Shown here piece after piece: positions 52,013 through 62,825 of a stretch of 64,000 nucleotides of DNA (within the stretch, counting starts at the first letter, position 1; each line of letters begins with the position of its first letter). The translations under genes were made by a program, and so were the position numbers. Below the pieces are notes generated by a model, which saw only the letters and a list, made by a program, of their open reading frames with translations, had not been told where the DNA came from and did not search any database. The DNA lies in contig NZ_JAFEJA010000001.1 in NCBI RefSeq assembly GCF_016919245.1, positions 5,109,501 through 5,173,500 on the forward strand, given 5' to 3'. The DNA is from Streptomyces zhihengii (GTDB lineage Bacteria; Actinomycetota; Actinomycetes; Streptomycetales; Streptomycetaceae).

Positions 52013-54430
52013 GTGACCAGCAAGCGAAGGACGTTCAGAGCATCCGCCGTCGTCGTGGCCCTCGCCGCGACGACCGCGACGGCATCGGCGTTCACCTTCG
52101 CCCAGGCCGACGGCCAGAAGTCGTCGGACCCTGCGGCCATCGAGCGGCACGACCCCGCGCCGCACAAGGGCCACGTCGAGCACGACCTCGAAGGACCCTT
52201 CAGCAAGCAGCAGGAGCAGCAGCGCCAGGCCGCCCTGGAGCAGGTCATATCCGGCGACGCCACCGTGCAGACGCGTGGCGGCTCCAAGGTCGTCAAGCTC
52301 GACGACAAGAAGTACGTCGAGCTCGCCCGTGAGAAGACGGACAAGATCTTCACCATCCTCGTGGAGTTCGGCGACAAGGTCGACGACACCACGATGTTCG
52401 ACCCGGACGGCCCCGACGGCCCCGAGGCGCCCGTCAAGAAGTACGGCGGCGAGCCCGGCCCGCTCCACAACCAGATCGCGAAGCCCGACCGCAAGGTCGA
52501 CAACTCGACGGCCTGGCAGGCGGACTACAACCAGAAGCACTTCGAGGACCTGTACTTCGCCACCGGCAAGGACAGGAACGGCAAGCCGAAGCAGTCCCTC
52601 AAGACCTACTACGAGAAGACCTCGTCCGGCCGGTACTCGGTCGACGGCGCCGTCTCCGACTGGGTCAAGGTCGACTACAACGAGGCCCGCTACGGCTCCA
52701 ACTACTGCGGCGACACCAACTGCGCCAACGTGTGGGACACCGTCCGCGACGGCGTGACCGCCTGGGCCGCCGACCAGAAGGCCAAGGGCAAGACCGACGC
52801 CGAGATCAAGCAGCAGCTCGCCGGCTACGACGAGTGGGACCGCTACGACTTCGACGGCGACGGCAACTTCAACGAGCCCGACGGCTACATCGACCACTTC
52901 CAGATCGTCCACGCGGGCGAGGACGAGTCGGCCGGCGGCGGCGCCCAGGGCGAGAACGCCCTGTGGGCCCACCGCTGGTACGCCTACGGCACCGACGCCG
53001 GCGCCTCCGGCCCGGCGAACAACAAGGCCGGCGGCACCCAGATCGGCAACTCCGGCATCTGGGTCGGCGACTACACCATGCAGCCGGAGAACGGCGGCCT
53101 CGGCGTCTTCGCCCACGAGTACGGCCACGACCTCGGCCTGCCGGACCACTACGACACCTCCGGCGGCGGCGAGAACTCCACCGGCTACTGGACCCTGATG
53201 TCGGCCGGCTCCTGGCTCGGCACCGGCAAGGACTCCATCGGCGACCTCCCCGGCGACATGACCGCCTGGGACAAGCTCCAGCTCGGCTGGCTCAACTACG
53301 AGACGGCCAAGGCGGCGACCGCGTCCACCCACACCCTGGGTGTCTCGGCGTACAACACCAAGAAGCCGCAGGCGCTCGTCGTCGAGCTGCCCAAGAAGCC
53401 GGTCACCACGACTGTCGTGAAGCCCGCCGAGGGCTCCAAGCAGTGGTGGAGCGACATGGGCGACGACCTCAAGAACACCCTGACCCGGTCGGTCGACCTC
53501 ACGGGCAAGTCCACGGCCTCCCTCGAACTCACCGGCTGGTGGGACATCGAGGAGAACTACGACTACCTGTACGCCGAGGTCTCCACCGACGGCGGCGCCA
53601 ACTGGACGCCCGTCGACGGCACCGCGGACGGCAAGGCCATCCCGCGCGACGCGGGCGACAAGCCGGCGCTCACCGGTGTCTCCGGCGCGCACAAGAAGCT
53701 CGTGTACTCGCTGGACGCCTACGCGGGCAAGAAGGTCGACGTCCGCTTCCGCTACCAGACCGACGGCGGCGTGGCGGGCAAGGGCTTCTCGGCCGACGCC
53801 ATCACGGTCAACGCCGACGGCGCCGCGATCTTCTCGGACAACGCCGAGGGCGACGACGCCGGATGGGCCGCCAAGGGCTTCAACCGGATCGGCGAGTCCT
53901 TCACGCTGGAGTACGAGCAGTACTACATCGCGGAGAACCGCCAGTACGTCTCCTACGACGAGACCCTGCGGGTCGGCCCGTACAACTTCGGCTTCAAGGC
54001 GCCGAAGGACGCGTGGGTCGAGCACTACCCGTACCAGAACGGCCTGATGGTCTGGCAGTGGGACACCTCCCAGAAGGACAACAACACCAGCGCCCACCCG
54101 GGCCAGGGTCTGATCCTTCCGGTGGACGCCCACGCCAAGCCGCTGAAGTGGGCCGACGGCACGGTGCTGCGCAACAAGATCCAGACCTTCGACTCGTCGT
54201 TCAGCCTGTACCGCACCGACGCCTTCACGCTCCACAACAAGGACGTGGCGCTGCGGATCCCGTCGCAGCGCGGGGTGTCGGCCTTCGACGACAGGAAGGG
54301 CGTGTACTGGTACCCGGAGAACCCGACGGGCAGCGTCAAGGTAACTGACACCAACACCAAGATCTCGATCGTCAAGGAGCCGCTGAGCGGCTGGACGATC
54401 ACGGTGAAGGTCGGTCCGTCGACCAAGTAA
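52013..54430 (+). CDS. Secreted InhA-like M6 family metalloprotease
   Basis: This 805-residue protein has a signal peptide (KRRTFRASAVVVALAATTATASA), an M6 metalloprotease domain with HEYGHDLGLPDH (zinc site His368 and His372, Glu369) and a downstream beta-rich region (WWDIEENYDYLYAEVSTDGGANW) typical of immune inhibitor A. It probably degrades peptides and proteins outside the cell during nutrient scavenging. GTG start follows GGGGGAGGA. No sorting signal is seen at the C-terminus. Confidence 0.93.
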   Translation: MTSKRRTFRASAVVVALAATTATASAFTFAQADGQKSSDPAAIERHDPAPHKGHVEHDLEGPFSKQQEQQRQAALEQVISGDATVQTRGGSKVVKLDDKKYVELAREKTDKIFTILVEFGDKVDDTTMFDPDGPDGPEAPVKKYGGEPGPLHNQIAKPDRKVDNSTAWQADYNQKHFEDLYFATGKDRNGKPKQSLKTYYEKTSSGRYSVDGAVSDWVKVDYNEARYGSNYCGDTNCANVWDTVRDGVTAWAADQKAKGKTDAEIKQQLAGYDEWDRYDFDGDGNFNEPDGYIDHFQIVHAGEDESAGGGAQGENALWAHRWYAYGTDAGASGPANNKAGGTQIGNSGIWVGDYTMQPENGGLGVFAHEYGHDLGLPDHYDTSGGGENSTGYWTLMSAGSWLGTGKDSIGDLPGDMTAWDKLQLGWLNYETAKAATASTHTLGVSAYNTKKPQALVVELPKKPVTTTVVKPAEGSKQWWSDMGDDLKNTLTRSVDLTGKSTASLELTGWWDIEENYDYLYAEVSTDGGANWTPVDGTADGKAIPRDAGDKPALTGVSGAHKKLVYSLDAYAGKKVDVRFRYQTDGGVAGKGFSADAITVNADGAAIFSDNAEGDDAGWAAKGFNRIGESFTLEYEQYYIAENRQYVSYDETLRVGPYNFGFKAPKDAWVEHYPYQNGLMVWQWDTSQKDNNTSAHPGQGLILPVDAHAKPLKWADGTVLRNKIQTFDSSFSLYRTDAFTLHNKDVALRIPSQRGVSAFDDRKGVYWYPENPTGSVKVTDTNTKISIVKEPLSGWTITVKVGPSTK

Positions 54431-54456
54431 TCTGCATCGTCGCAGGTCAAAGCATC

Positions 54457-54490
54457 ATCGGCCGTCGCCCTCTAGCGGGCGGCGGCCGAT
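54457..54490 (+). terminator. Protease gene terminator
   Basis: ATCGGCCGTCGCCC (54457-54470) pairs with GGGCGGCGGCCGAT (54477-54490) with one wobble, 26 bp after the stop. Confidence 0.75.
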
Positions 54491-54552
54491 CGTGTTTAGG
54501 TGCGGGGGACGAGGTTCTTATTGACAGCGAACTCACGGGGGAGTGGTTCCGC

Positions 54553-54867
54553 ATGCCCGGCGGAGGTTTTTCGAAGTTGCCAGGAGGCAGTGTGGTCGTC
54601 GCGCTCAGCCTGCCGAATCCGGCGGGCGACGGGACGTCGGTCCGCTTCCTGGTGCATGCCGCGAACCGGGCGCGCGCCCTGACCAGGCTGCGCAACCTCG
54701 GACTGCGGGCGGTCTACCTGCGGGGCAACGCGGAGCCGCCCACACCGGACGAGATCACGGCCGTGCTGCACCATCCGGACGGCCTGCTGTGGCGGACGGA
54801 GGAGAGCCGCGCCCCGGAGCTCTGGCACCCGATACGCGCACTGCGCAGACCGGCCCCCCAGCCATGA
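54553..54867 (+). CDS. Hypothetical protein
   Basis: This 104-residue protein has an alpha/beta composition (GSVVVALSLPNPAGDGTSVR, RARALTRLRNLGLRAVYLRG, TPDEITAVLHHPDG). The ATG has GGGGGAG nine bases upstream. From memory, a gene of similar size occupies this position in relatives. No known function. Confidence 0.72.
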   Translation: MPGGGFSKLPGGSVVVALSLPNPAGDGTSVRFLVHAANRARALTRLRNLGLRAVYLRGNAEPPTPDEITAVLHHPDGLLWRTEESRAPELWHPIRALRRPAPQP

Positions 54868-54952
54868 CGCCGCCGGCCGCGGGCGCCGGGGTCCCCGGCG
54901 CCTTCGCCGGCCCGTGGCGCGTCCCTGCGGTCGCGGGTGCCGCGAGGGCGGC

Positions 54953-55038
54953 ACGGCCGTCCAGGGCCTCCGGGGCCCGGCCCCGCACCGGGCCCCACGG
55001 CCGTCCAGGGCCTCCGGGCCCTGCCCGCACCGGGCCCG
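54953..55038. repeat. Two ~44-bp tandem direct repeats
   Basis: ACGGCCGTCCAGGGCCTCCG begins each unit, at 54953 and 54997. The second copy diverges after ~25 bp. It lies between the hypothetical gene and pncA. Confidence 0.7.
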
Positions 55039-55072
55039 CCGGGACACCGGACGCGCCGGAGCCCGCCGGGGC

Positions 55073-55660
55073 TCAGCGGACGACCGGCTCGCCGCTCAGT
55101 TCCACGCCCGCCGCACGGAGCTGCTCCAGCGCCTTCTGAGTCGTCGCGGCGGCGACGCCCGCGGTCAGCCCCAGCAGCACCCGGGTGGTGAAGCCCTCCC
55201 GGGCCGAGTCCAGCGCGGTGGCGCGCACGCAGTGGTCGGTCGCGATGCCGACGACGTCCACCTCGGTGACCTGCCGGGCCCGCAGCCATTCGGCGAGCGT
55301 GACGCTGTTCTCGTCGGCGCCCTCGAAGCCGCTGTAGGCCGCCGCGTAGGCGCCCTTGTCGAAGACGGCGGCGACGGCGCCGGAGGCGACGGCGGGGGCG
55401 AAGTTGGGGTGGAAGCCGACGCCCTCGGTCCCGGCGACGCAGTGCCGAGGCCAGGAGTCGACGTAGTCGGGGTGCTCGGAGAAGTGGGCGCCCGGGTCGA
55501 TGTGGTGGTCCCGGGTGGCGACGACGTGCCGGTATCCCGGCTGGGCCTGGCCGATCAGCTCGGTGATGGCGGCCGCGACATCGGCGCCGCCGGTCACCGC
55601 GAGGCTGCCGCCCTCGCAGAAGTCGTTCTGAACGTCCACGACGATCAACGCGCGGTGCAT
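55073..55660 (-). CDS. pncA: Nicotinamidase / pyrazinamidase
   Basis: This 195-residue hydrolase converts nicotinamide to nicotinate, and would also activate pyrazinamide. The catalytic triad is Asp9, Lys102 and Cys144, and the metal site is Asp51, His53, His59 and His73, each two positions higher than in the M. tuberculosis PncA numbering. It lies next to pncB, the next step of the NAD salvage pathway, on the same strand. Confidence 0.94.
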   Translation of the reverse strand: MHRALIVVDVQNDFCEGGSLAVTGGADVAAAITELIGQAQPGYRHVVATRDHHIDPGAHFSEHPDYVDSWPRHCVAGTEGVGFHPNFAPAVASGAVAAVFDKGAYAAAYSGFEGADENSVTLAEWLRARQVTEVDVVGIATDHCVRATALDSAREGFTTRVLLGLTAGVAAATTQKALEQLRAAGVELSGEPVVR

Positions 55661-55785
55661 GACATGTCCTTCGGTGGGGGTCCGGTCGGGGGCGGCTCGC
55701 AGGGCTGTCGAGCGTAGTCACTGCGGCCGCCCCGCGGGAGGGGGCGGGCCGCCGCGGGGCCGCCGGGCCCCGCGGCCGCGGCCCG

Positions 55786-57114
55786 TCAGACGTACTCGGT
55801 GGGGAGGACCGGCTCGCCGCGGGAGAGCTGGATCGCGGACATCGGCAGCGCCGAGCGGGCCGCGATGTGGCGGTCACGGGCCGCGTCCAGCGGCTCGCGG
55901 CCGACGACCTCGCCCCCCTCGACCAGCCGGACCAGGAGCTGCCGGTCCGCCAGCTCCGCCGGCACCTCCCCGATGCCCACGACCTCGGCCTCGGCGACAC
56001 CGTGCTCGTCGAGCCGGCGCGCCGCCCACTTGCGGCCGCCGATCGACGTCTTGGCGCCGAGCGACTTCTTGGCGACCGGCTCCAGGGGCGCTCCCGGGTC
56101 GGCCGAGCGCGCCCGGGCCACCAGCTTGTAGACCATCGAGCAGGTCGGGTGCCCGCTGCCGGTGACGAGCTGGGTGCCCACGCCGTACGCGTCGACGGGC
56201 GCCGCTGCGAGCGAGGCGATGGCGTACTCGTCGAGGTCGGAGGTGACCACGATGCGGGTGTCCACGGCCCCCAGCTCGTCGAGCTGCCGGCGGACCCGGT
56301 GGGCCACCAGCAGCAGGTCGCCCGAGTCGATGCGCACGGCGCCGAGCTCGGGGCCCGCGATCTCCACGGCCGTCCGCACGGCCTCGGTGACGTCGTAGGT
56401 GTCGACCAGCAGCGTCGTGCCCCGGCCGAGCGAGTCGACCTGGGCCTGGAAGGCGCCGCGCTCGCTGTCGTGCAGCAGGGTGAACGCGTGGGCGCTGGTG
56501 CCCACGGTGGGGATGGCGTACCGGAAGCCGGCCGCCAGGTCGGACGTGGAGTCGAAGCCGCCGACGTACGCGGCCCGGGCCGCGGCGACGGCCGAGAGCT
56601 CGTGGGTGCGGCGGGCGCCCATCTCGATGAGCCGTCGCCCGCCGGCGGCGGCGGACATCCGGGAGGCCGCCGCGGCGATCGCCGAGTCGTGGTTGAGGAC
56701 GGAGAGGATCACCGTCTCCAGCAGCACGCACTCGGCGAACGACCCCTCGACCCGCAGGATCGGCGAGCCGGGGAAGTACACCTCGCCCTCCGGGTAGCCC
56801 CAGATGTCGCCGCTGAAGCGGTAGCCGGCCAGCCAGTCGAGGGTCCGCTCGTCGACGATGCCCGCATCGCGCAGGAAGCGCAGGACGCCCTCGTCGAACC
56901 GGAAGTTCTCCACCGCGTCCAGGACCCGGCCGGTGCCCGCCACGACGCCGTAGCGGCGGCCGCCGGGCAGGCGGCGGGTGAAGACCTCGAACACGGAGCG
57001 GCGCTCGGCGGTGCCGGAGTGCAGCGCCGCCTGGAGCATCGTGAACTCGTACTGGTCGGTGAAGAGCGCGGTCGACGGGACGTCCACCGGCAGCCCAAGG
57101 TCCGCAACATTCAC
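55786..57114 (-). CDS. pncB: Nicotinate phosphoribosyltransferase
   Basis: This 442-residue enzyme makes nicotinate mononucleotide from nicotinate and PRPP. N-terminal DQYEFTMLQAALHSGTAERR and central FDSTSDLAAGFRYAIPTVGTSAHAF are conserved. The GTG start gives VNVADLGLPVDVPST, and a longer upstream extension has no family match. It lies 125 bp upstream of pncA on the same strand and is divergent from clpS. Confidence 0.94.
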   Translation of the reverse strand: MNVADLGLPVDVPSTALFTDQYEFTMLQAALHSGTAERRSVFEVFTRRLPGGRRYGVVAGTGRVLDAVENFRFDEGVLRFLRDAGIVDERTLDWLAGYRFSGDIWGYPEGEVYFPGSPILRVEGSFAECVLLETVILSVLNHDSAIAAAASRMSAAAGGRRLIEMGARRTHELSAVAAARAAYVGGFDSTSDLAAGFRYAIPTVGTSAHAFTLLHDSERGAFQAQVDSLGRGTTLLVDTYDVTEAVRTAVEIAGPELGAVRIDSGDLLLVAHRVRRQLDELGAVDTRIVVTSDLDEYAIASLAAAPVDAYGVGTQLVTGSGHPTCSMVYKLVARARSADPGAPLEPVAKKSLGAKTSIGGRKWAARRLDEHGVAEAEVVGIGEVPAELADRQLLVRLVEGGEVVGREPLDAARDRHIAARSALPMSAIQLSRGEPVLPTEYV

Positions 57115-57288
57115 GCCGATCAACCTCGCGCCTTCGTCTCGTGCCGGCCGTCGGCCGGGCGGTGCTCCGGGGACACGACCCCGTTCGGTGCAGCCATGAC
57201 GGTCAGCGTACACCCCATTTCGTCACTCTGACGAGATCCCCCTCGGGGCGGGGGGCCGTTTGTGCGACCGGGGGTGTCAGGTGGCAGC

Positions 57289-57603
57289 ATGGGTGGAGTG
57301 ACTGTGCCACTGGAGATCGAGCGGACCGAGCCGGCCGAGGAGATCGTCGCCGTCCCCGAGCCGGACGTGCCCTGGGTGACCATCGTGCACAACGACCCCG
57401 TCAACCTGATGAGCTACGTCACCTATGTGTTCCAGGCGTACTTCGGCTATCCCAAGGACAAGGCGCACAAGCTGATGCTCGACGTCCATCACAAGGGGCG
57501 CGCGATCGTCTCCAGTGGTACCCGCGAGGAGATGGAGCGCGACGTGCAGGCGATGCACGGATACGGACTGTGGGCCACCCTCTCCCAGGACCGCAACGCA
57601 TGA
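57289..57603 (+). CDS. clpS: ATP-dependent Clp protease adaptor ClpS
   Basis: This 104-residue adaptor carries the ClpS signature [23 protein letters not shown] and [22 protein letters not shown]. It delivers N-degron substrates to ClpAP/ClpCP. Start at ATG 57289; a GTG at 57298 is possible. ATGA overlap with the DUF2017 gene, an actinobacterial arrangement. Confidence 0.94.
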   Translation: MGGVTVPLEIERTEPAEEIVAVPEPDVPWVTIVHNDPVNLMSYVTYVFQAYFGYPKDKAHKLMLDVHHKGRAIVSSGTREEMERDVQAMHGYGLWATLSQDRNA

Positions 57604-58193
57604 GCTCCCACTTCGAGCCGCTTCCGGGCGGCGGAGCCGCCGTGGCGCTGGACGAGGTCGAGATCTCCATCCTGCGCTCCCTCGCCGTCCAGTTGCTGGA
57701 GCTGCTCGGCCCCGGCGACGAACCGGCCCAGGGCGAGGACCCGCTGGCCGCGCTCTTCGCCGAGGGCCCCAGCGAACCGCCCTCCGACCCCGCGCTTGCG
57801 CGGCTGTTCCCCGAGGCGTACGGCGGCCCCGACGACGACCCGGAGGACCGCGAACTGCTCGCCGCCTCCGCCGAGTTCCGCCGTTTCACCGAGAACGACC
57901 TGCGCTCCCGCAAACGCGACGACGCGCTCGCCGTGGTCCGCACCCTGGACGGACTCACCCCCGCCGGTGACGGCGGCGCCGTGCTCGAACTCGGCGGCGA
58001 CGACTGCCGGCACTGGCTCGGCGCGCTCAACGACCTGCGCCTGACCATCGGCACCCGCCTCGACGTCGGCGACGAGGACGAGAACAGCCGGCTCTACCGG
58101 CTCCCCGACTCCGACCCGCGCAAGCCGATGGTGATGGCGTACCTCTGGCTCGGCGCCCTCCAGGAGACCCTCGTGGAGACCTTGCTGCGGTGA
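57600..58193 (+). CDS. DUF2017 family protein
   Basis: This 197-residue protein has an acidic stretch ([13 protein letters not shown]) and [18 protein letters not shown] and [19 protein letters not shown], typical of DUF2017. It is coupled to clpS by a 4-bp overlap and is a conserved partner in actinobacteria; a role in Clp-linked proteolysis is only suggested by position. Confidence 0.88.
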   Translation: MSSHFEPLPGGGAAVALDEVEISILRSLAVQLLELLGPGDEPAQGEDPLAALFAEGPSEPPSDPALARLFPEAYGGPDDDPEDRELLAASAEFRRFTENDLRSRKRDDALAVVRTLDGLTPAGDGGAVLELGGDDCRHWLGALNDLRLTIGTRLDVGDEDENSRLYRLPDSDPRKPMVMAYLWLGALQETLVETLLR

Positions 58194-58542
58194 ACCGGGC
58201 GGCGGCGGGAGCCGCCGGCCGGGCGGGGCGCCGGCCTCGTCCATGGTTCGCTCAACGAACACTCAAATCCGGATAACGATCACGTCACCCGCGCGGCGCG
58301 TTTTGCCGACGCGGGTTTCTTATGTCCGCTTCTTCCTGTGGTGTGCGCCACACTCCGGCGGGTGGATCACTGTTGCGGCCGTGATAAATCTTCACGACCA
58401 CCCGGGAACGCCACCCCTGTTCCCGGGGGCGCTGGGACCGGCGGACCGCCGGTGGCACTCCATCCATATCCGGGGGGATCAGGACCTGATCCGCGACCGC
58501 CGTCCGGCGGAGCGGATCGGCATGGAGAAAGGGCGCATCACC
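58194..58542. other. Intergenic region before the amino-acid permease
   Basis: A 7-bp hairpin (ACCCGCG/CGCGGGT near 58286-58316) followed by TTTCTTATG probably ends the DUF2017 transcript. A palindrome GTGTG-CGC-CACAC near 58339-58352 and GATAAATC near 58382 may be promoter-proximal regulatory sites. No gene with a ribosome site is seen other than the permease's own leader. Confidence 0.45.
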
Positions 58543-59988
58543 ATGACCTCGGTGCAGGTCGACAAGAACACCGGCGACGAGGCCGGGGGCAACACCTCGC
58601 AGGAAGGCTACGAGCGCGGGCTCGGCAGCCGTCAGGTCCAGATGATCGCCATCGGCGGCGCCATCGGCGTCGGCCTGTTCATGGGCGCCGGGGCGAACAT
58701 CGCCAAGGCCGGGCCCAGCATCATCCTCATGTACGCCCTCGCGGGCGTCGTCATCTTCTTCATCATGCGGGCGCTCGGTGAGCTGCTCCTCTACCGGCCG
58801 GTCTCAGGTTCGTTCGCCGAATACGCGCGTGAGTTCCTCGGCCCCTTCTTCGGATTCGTCACCGGCTGGACCTACTGGCTGATGTGGGTGGTGACCGGCA
58901 TGGCCGAACTCACCGCCGCGGCCATCTACATCCACTTCTGGTTCCCGTCCATCCCGCAATGGGTCAGCGCCCTGGTCTTCCTCGTGGTGCTGTTCGGCGT
59001 GAACCTGATCTCGGTGAAGATCTTCGGCGAGGTCGAGTTCTGGTTCTCGATGATCAAGGTCACCGCCATCATCGGCATGATCGTCATCGGCCTGGGCGTC
59101 CTCACCCTCGGCTTCTCCGACGCCGGTGACACCGCCACCGTCTCCAACCTCTGGTCCCACGGCGGGTTCTTCCCCAACGGCATCGGCTCCAGCCTGATGA
59201 CGCTCCAGGGCGTCATGTTCGCCTACCTCGCCGTCGAACTCGTCGGCGTCACGGCGGGCGAGTCGGAGAACCCCGAGAAGACCCTGCCCAAGGCCATCAA
59301 CACGCTGCCCTGGCGCATCATCGTCTTCTACGTCGGCGCCCTGCTGGTCATCCTGTCCGTCGTGAAGTGGACCGAATTCTCCGCGGGCGAGAGCCCGTTC
59401 GTCCACGCCTTCGGCAAGATCGGCATCCCGCTCGCGGCCGGCATCGTCAACTTCGTGGTCCTCACCGCGGCCCTGTCGTCCTGCAACTCCGGCATGTACT
59501 CCACCGGCCGGATGCTCCGCGACCTCGCCGCCAACAAGGAGGCCCCGCAGTCCTTCGGGAAGCTGAACGCCCGCCGCACCCCCGCCGTCGGCATCGCGGT
59601 CTCCGTGGCCCTCATGGGCATCGGCGTCGTCCTCAACTACGTCGTCCCGGAGAAGGCGTTCCTCTACGTCACCTCGGTGGCCACCGCGGCCGGCATCTGG
59701 ACCTGGATGATGATCCTCGTCAGCCACATCCGCTACCGCTCCGCGGTCGAGGCCGGGCGCCTGCGCGCCTCGTCCTTCCCCGCCCCCGGCGGCGCCCTGT
59801 TCAGCTGGGTCGCGCTGCTCTTCCTCATCGGCGTGACCTGCATGATCGCGTACGACAAGGACGCGCGCGTCTGCCTGTACGTCGCGGCCGGCTGGGCCGT
59901 GTGCCTGGCCGTCGGCTGGAAGCTGCTCAAGAAGCGCGACCCGCGCATCGCCGAGCGCGACCGGCAGCAGGTGGACGCCGGCCGCTGA
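58543..59988 (+). CDS. Amino acid permease (APC superfamily, CycA/GabP type)
   Basis: This 481-residue protein has about 12 membrane helices. The signature GLGSRQVQMIAIGGAIGVGLFMGAG lies in the N-terminal helix, and SGSFAEYAREFLGPFFGFVTGW is conserved in the family. It likely takes up D-alanine, serine, GABA or related amino acids; the substrate is not determinable. ATG 58543 has GAAAGGG eight bases upstream. ATG 58522 is an alternative. Confidence 0.88.
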   Translation: MTSVQVDKNTGDEAGGNTSQEGYERGLGSRQVQMIAIGGAIGVGLFMGAGANIAKAGPSIILMYALAGVVIFFIMRALGELLLYRPVSGSFAEYAREFLGPFFGFVTGWTYWLMWVVTGMAELTAAAIYIHFWFPSIPQWVSALVFLVVLFGVNLISVKIFGEVEFWFSMIKVTAIIGMIVIGLGVLTLGFSDAGDTATVSNLWSHGGFFPNGIGSSLMTLQGVMFAYLAVELVGVTAGESENPEKTLPKAINTLPWRIIVFYVGALLVILSVVKWTEFSAGESPFVHAFGKIGIPLAAGIVNFVVLTAALSSCNSGMYSTGRMLRDLAANKEAPQSFGKLNARRTPAVGIAVSVALMGIGVVLNYVVPEKAFLYVTSVATAAGIWTWMMILVSHIRYRSAVEAGRLRASSFPAPGGALFSWVALLFLIGVTCMIAYDKDARVCLYVAAGWAVCLAVGWKLLKKRDPRIAERDRQQVDAGR

Positions 59989-60066
59989 CCGGCCCGTCAC
60001 CCGCTCCGTCTCGGCAGGCGGCCTCCGGATCCCTGATCCGGGGGCCGTCTGCCTATTCTGTCGCCC

Positions 60067-60492
60067 ATGCTGACCATCACCCGCGCCCTGTTCGACCAGA
60101 TCGTGGCCCACGCCCGTGCGGACCACCCCGACGAGGCGTGCGGCGTCGTCGCGGGACCGGAGGGATCCGGCCGCCCCGAGCGGTTCATCCCCATGCTCAA
60201 CGCCGCCCGCTCGCCCACGTTCTACGAGTTCGACTCCGCGGACCTGCTGAAGCTCTACCGCGAACTCGACGACAACGACGAGGAGCCGGTGATCATCTAC
60301 CACTCCCACACCGCGACCGAGGCCTACCCCTCGCGCACCGACGTCACCTACGCCAACGAGCCGGGCGCCCACTACGTCCTCGTCTCCACGGCCGACCACG
60401 ACGACGCGGGCCCCTTCCAGTTCCGCTCGTTCCGCATCGTGGACGGAGTGATCACGGAGGAAGACGTCAAGGTCGTCGAGGCCTACGCGTAG
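60067..60492 (+). CDS. mec: JAMM-type metalloprotease of the CysO pathway
   Basis: This 141-residue M67 protease carries the JAMM motif: Glu23, His79, His81 and Asp92 (IIYHSHTATEAYPSRTD). In M. tuberculosis the same protein (Mec+) cleaves cysteine from CysO-Cys. It sits upstream of cysO and cysM in the same order here. This is the release step of the protein-thiocarboxylate cysteine pathway. It may also trim the GGMR tail of CysO. Confidence 0.92.
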   Translation: MLTITRALFDQIVAHARADHPDEACGVVAGPEGSGRPERFIPMLNAARSPTFYEFDSADLLKLYRELDDNDEEPVIIYHSHTATEAYPSRTDVTYANEPGAHYVLVSTADHDDAGPFQFRSFRIVDGVITEEDVKVVEAYA

Positions 60493-60506
60493 CACCCCCG
60501 CCCCCG

Positions 60507-60532
60507 CCCGGCCGGACCCGCCACCGGCCGGG
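60507..60532 (+). terminator. Hairpin after mec
   Basis: CCCGGCCGG (60507-60515) pairs perfectly with CCGGCCGGG (60524-60532). It separates mec from the cys leader unit. Confidence 0.65.
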
Positions 60533-60588
60533 CCGGGGAAGGGGCGCCCCCGGCTCCGGACCGCATACTGAGCCGGATCTTTCCATCA

Positions 60589-60631
60589 TGTGAGATCACA
60601 CTCCGGATCCCGGACCGGGAATCGATACGAT
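60589..60631 (+). promoter_or_regulatory. cys operon promoter with TGTGA-GA-TCACA palindrome
   Basis: The 12-bp inverted repeat (60589-60600) is followed by a second, TCCCGG-A-CCGGGA (60608-60620), and then -10-like TACGAT (60626-60631), six bases before the leader ATG, predicting a leaderless transcript. No good -35 is evident, so activator dependence is likely. Confidence 0.5.
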
Positions 60632-60637
60632 GAGCGC

Positions 60638-62093
<1,456 letters not shown>

Positions 62094-62118
62094 CGCCGGA
62101 CACACCGCGAGACGCCGA

Positions 62119-62163
62119 CGGGCCGGGTGGTCCGTACCCGGGAGGTACGGACCACCCGGCCCG
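62119..62163 (+). terminator. 20-bp perfect cysM terminator
   Basis: The stem 62119-62138 pairs perfectly with 62144-62163 around CGGGA, 26 bp after cysM. It could also serve the convergent gene. Confidence 0.9.
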
Positions 62164-62183
62164 TTCCCGTACCGGCACCCGGC

Positions 62184-62660
62184 TCACGCCGACAGGTGCC
62201 GCACCTTCCGCCAGACCGCCGGATCGACCGTGCCCACCCTGCGGCGGAAGCCCGCCGGCCGCACCGTGCGCAGCTCGTCCGTCTCCAGGTAGCTCCGGCG
62301 CCCCCGCGCGTCGCCCACCGCGCCCGGCGGCAGCGCGACGACCCCCGGCCGCTCCTCGTGGTGCTTGCTGGTGATCTTCGCGACCAGCACCCCGCCGTCC
62401 CGCACCGACAGCACCAGGCACGGCCGGTCCTTCGACCCCGGCCCGTCCTCGTAGGGCACCTCGGCCCACCAGATCTCGCCGGGCACCGGAAGCCGCTTCC
62501 CCCGCCCCCGGGGGCGCTCGCCCGGGCGCGCCGGCGGACGGCCCCGGCCCGCGGGGCGCCGGCCGGCCCCCCGCCCACGGCGCCCGATCCCGTCCGAGAG
62601 CGCGGCCACGAGCGCCAGTACGACGACCGCGACCACGGCGAGCCACCACCACGTGTCCAT
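62184..62660 (-). CDS. Membrane-anchored PemK/MazF-like protein
   Basis: This 158-residue protein has an N-terminal membrane helix (MDTWWWLAVVAVVVLALVAAL), an Arg/Gly/Pro-rich linker (~25-55) and a PemK/MazF domain (PVPGEIWWAEVPYEDGPGSKDRPCLVLSV ... VAKITSKHHEERPG). The family includes endoribonuclease toxins, but no antitoxin gene is adjacent and the anchor is unusual, so a toxin-antitoxin role is uncertain. Confidence 0.8.
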   Translation of the reverse strand: MDTWWWLAVVAVVVLALVAALSDGIGRRGRGAGRRPAGRGRPPARPGERPRGRGKRLPVPGEIWWAEVPYEDGPGSKDRPCLVLSVRDGGVLVAKITSKHHEERPGVVALPPGAVGDARGRRSYLETDELRTVRPAGFRRRVGTVDPAVWRKVRHLSA

Positions 62661-62825
62661 GGGAAGACGGTACCCTCGCCTGCTCGGTGCGTCCCGGGCC
62701 GATCACGGGGTGAGTTCGCCCACAACAGAGCGTCGCTGAGGAGCGACCAGGGCTTTTGCGCCTTACGCTCGACGCACCGCACGACCCTCCCCCAGCCCTC
62801 CTTCGTCAACGGAGGTTCCAGCTCC

